Assembly: GCA_021772915.1 (NCBI GenBank)
Contig: JAJFLB010000023.1
Coordinates: 62,001-126,000, forward strand
Source of the DNA: Gammaproteobacteria bacterium
GTDB lineage: Bacteria > Pseudomonadota > Gammaproteobacteria > Xanthomonadales > SZUA-36
DNA: 64,000 bases
Direction of reading: 5' to 3'
The number at the start of each line of letters is the position of its first letter. Position 1 is the first letter of the stretch. This document shows positions 63,757-64,000 of the stretch, piece by piece. The notes under the pieces are model-generated. The model searched no databases. It was not told where the DNA came from and worked only from the letters and a program-made list of their open reading frames with translations. Both the position numbers and the translations under genes were made by a program.

Positions 63757-64000
63757 ATGACATTGGAAAAATTCTTGGTAGTTGTCGATTCCGCTCATTC
63801 GGAACACCTTGCACTGAACCGAGTTGTAAATTTCGCCGGCAGACAAAGGCACGCCGATATGCGCGCACACGTGTTCGTGGGCTTTGAAGGCGAGGATTTG
63901 AGTGAAACTGATCAACCCATGGACATTATCCGGGGGCGGGAATGGCTGGACGAACTACTGCTGCCGATGGAAAACACCGGGATCAAATTCACCGCCGAAC
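63757..64000 (+). CDS. Probable universal stress protein, 5' part
   Basis: The open frame starts with ATG 63757 and continues past the window end (81 codons). It begins TLEKFLVVVDSAHSEHLALN, like the first strand and helix of Usp proteins (FLVVVD followed by ...ALNRVV), and continues with DMRAHVFVGFEGEDLSE. Universal stress proteins often accompany Na+/H+ antiporters. The C-terminal ATP-binding motif is outside, so the call is tentative. Confidence 0.65.
   Translation, partial: MTLEKFLVVVDSAHSEHLALNRVVNFAGRQRHADMRAHVFVGFEGEDLSETDQPMDIIRGREWLDELLLPMENTGIKFTAE

Overview
The window is a chromosomal segment from a gammaproteobacterium of moderate GC. This is inferred from a glmU-glmS pair, a DbpA-type DEAD-box helicase, SirB2, DUF4212/sodium-solute symporter, NhaD and TonB-dependent receptor genes of gammaproteobacterial character. 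A heterotrophic, probably marine or salt-adapted lifestyle is suggested by the Na+-coupled transporters (SSS symporter, Na+/Ca2+ exchanger, NhaD). No rRNA, tRNA or CRISPR locus was found.

Layout. 1-4146 (minus): 5' part of a D-2-hydroxyacid dehydrogenase, an ExbD protein, glmS and glmU. 4276-9216 (plus): a secreted S9 peptidase and a DUF1800/DUF1501 export pair preceded by short tandem promoter repeats. 9326-13136 (minus): small ordinary metabolic and membrane genes. 13206-15238 (plus): two-gene DUF4212/SSS symporter. 15227-18811 (minus): overlapping operon of ECF sigma factor, probable anti-sigma protein and two HEAT-type repeat proteins. 18931-19821: a P-loop kinase.

19822-32410 is an accessory island. 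Remnants of one IS91-like element lie at both ends in the same orientation, and a second, diverged copy of the kinase 3' end lies just beyond the right edge (32410-32527). The cargo is a winged-helix/STAND-ATPase/TPR regulator (TTG start) and a run of secreted proteins, two of which end in a mucin-type WxxW domain, with decayed WxxW fragments between them. A ~630-bp direct repeat (copies 3.53 kb apart) and a shared ~20-bp promoter motif before three transcription units suggest a modular, co-regulated, still-rearranging locus of unknown function. This is the best candidate for an undescribed system.

32571-41064: core genes (hemolysin-III/PAQR, dbpA, yaiI), a large secreted protein, a HhH-GPD glycosylase/thioesterase pair, a 23-bp minisatellite with 92-bp higher-order periodicity, and a DUF779/aldehyde dehydrogenase pair.

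41168-60335 is a purine/ureide catabolism cluster related to the E. coli ygeW-ygeY-yqeA-ygfK-ssnA set: YgfK, SsnA, a FAD subunit, a fused 2Fe-2S/molybdopterin hydroxylase, a PLP enzyme, YgeY, YgeW, carbamate kinase and a second PLP enzyme. A perfect MITE (14-bp inverted ends, 8-bp target duplication), an esterase, a TonB receptor and a DUF1287 protein sit between ygfK and ssnA. The FAD subunit has no canonical start codon at its conserved N-terminus. 60371-64000: Na+/Ca2+ exchanger, a winged-helix regulator, a palindromic operator candidate, a small membrane protein, nhaD and the start of a probable universal stress protein.
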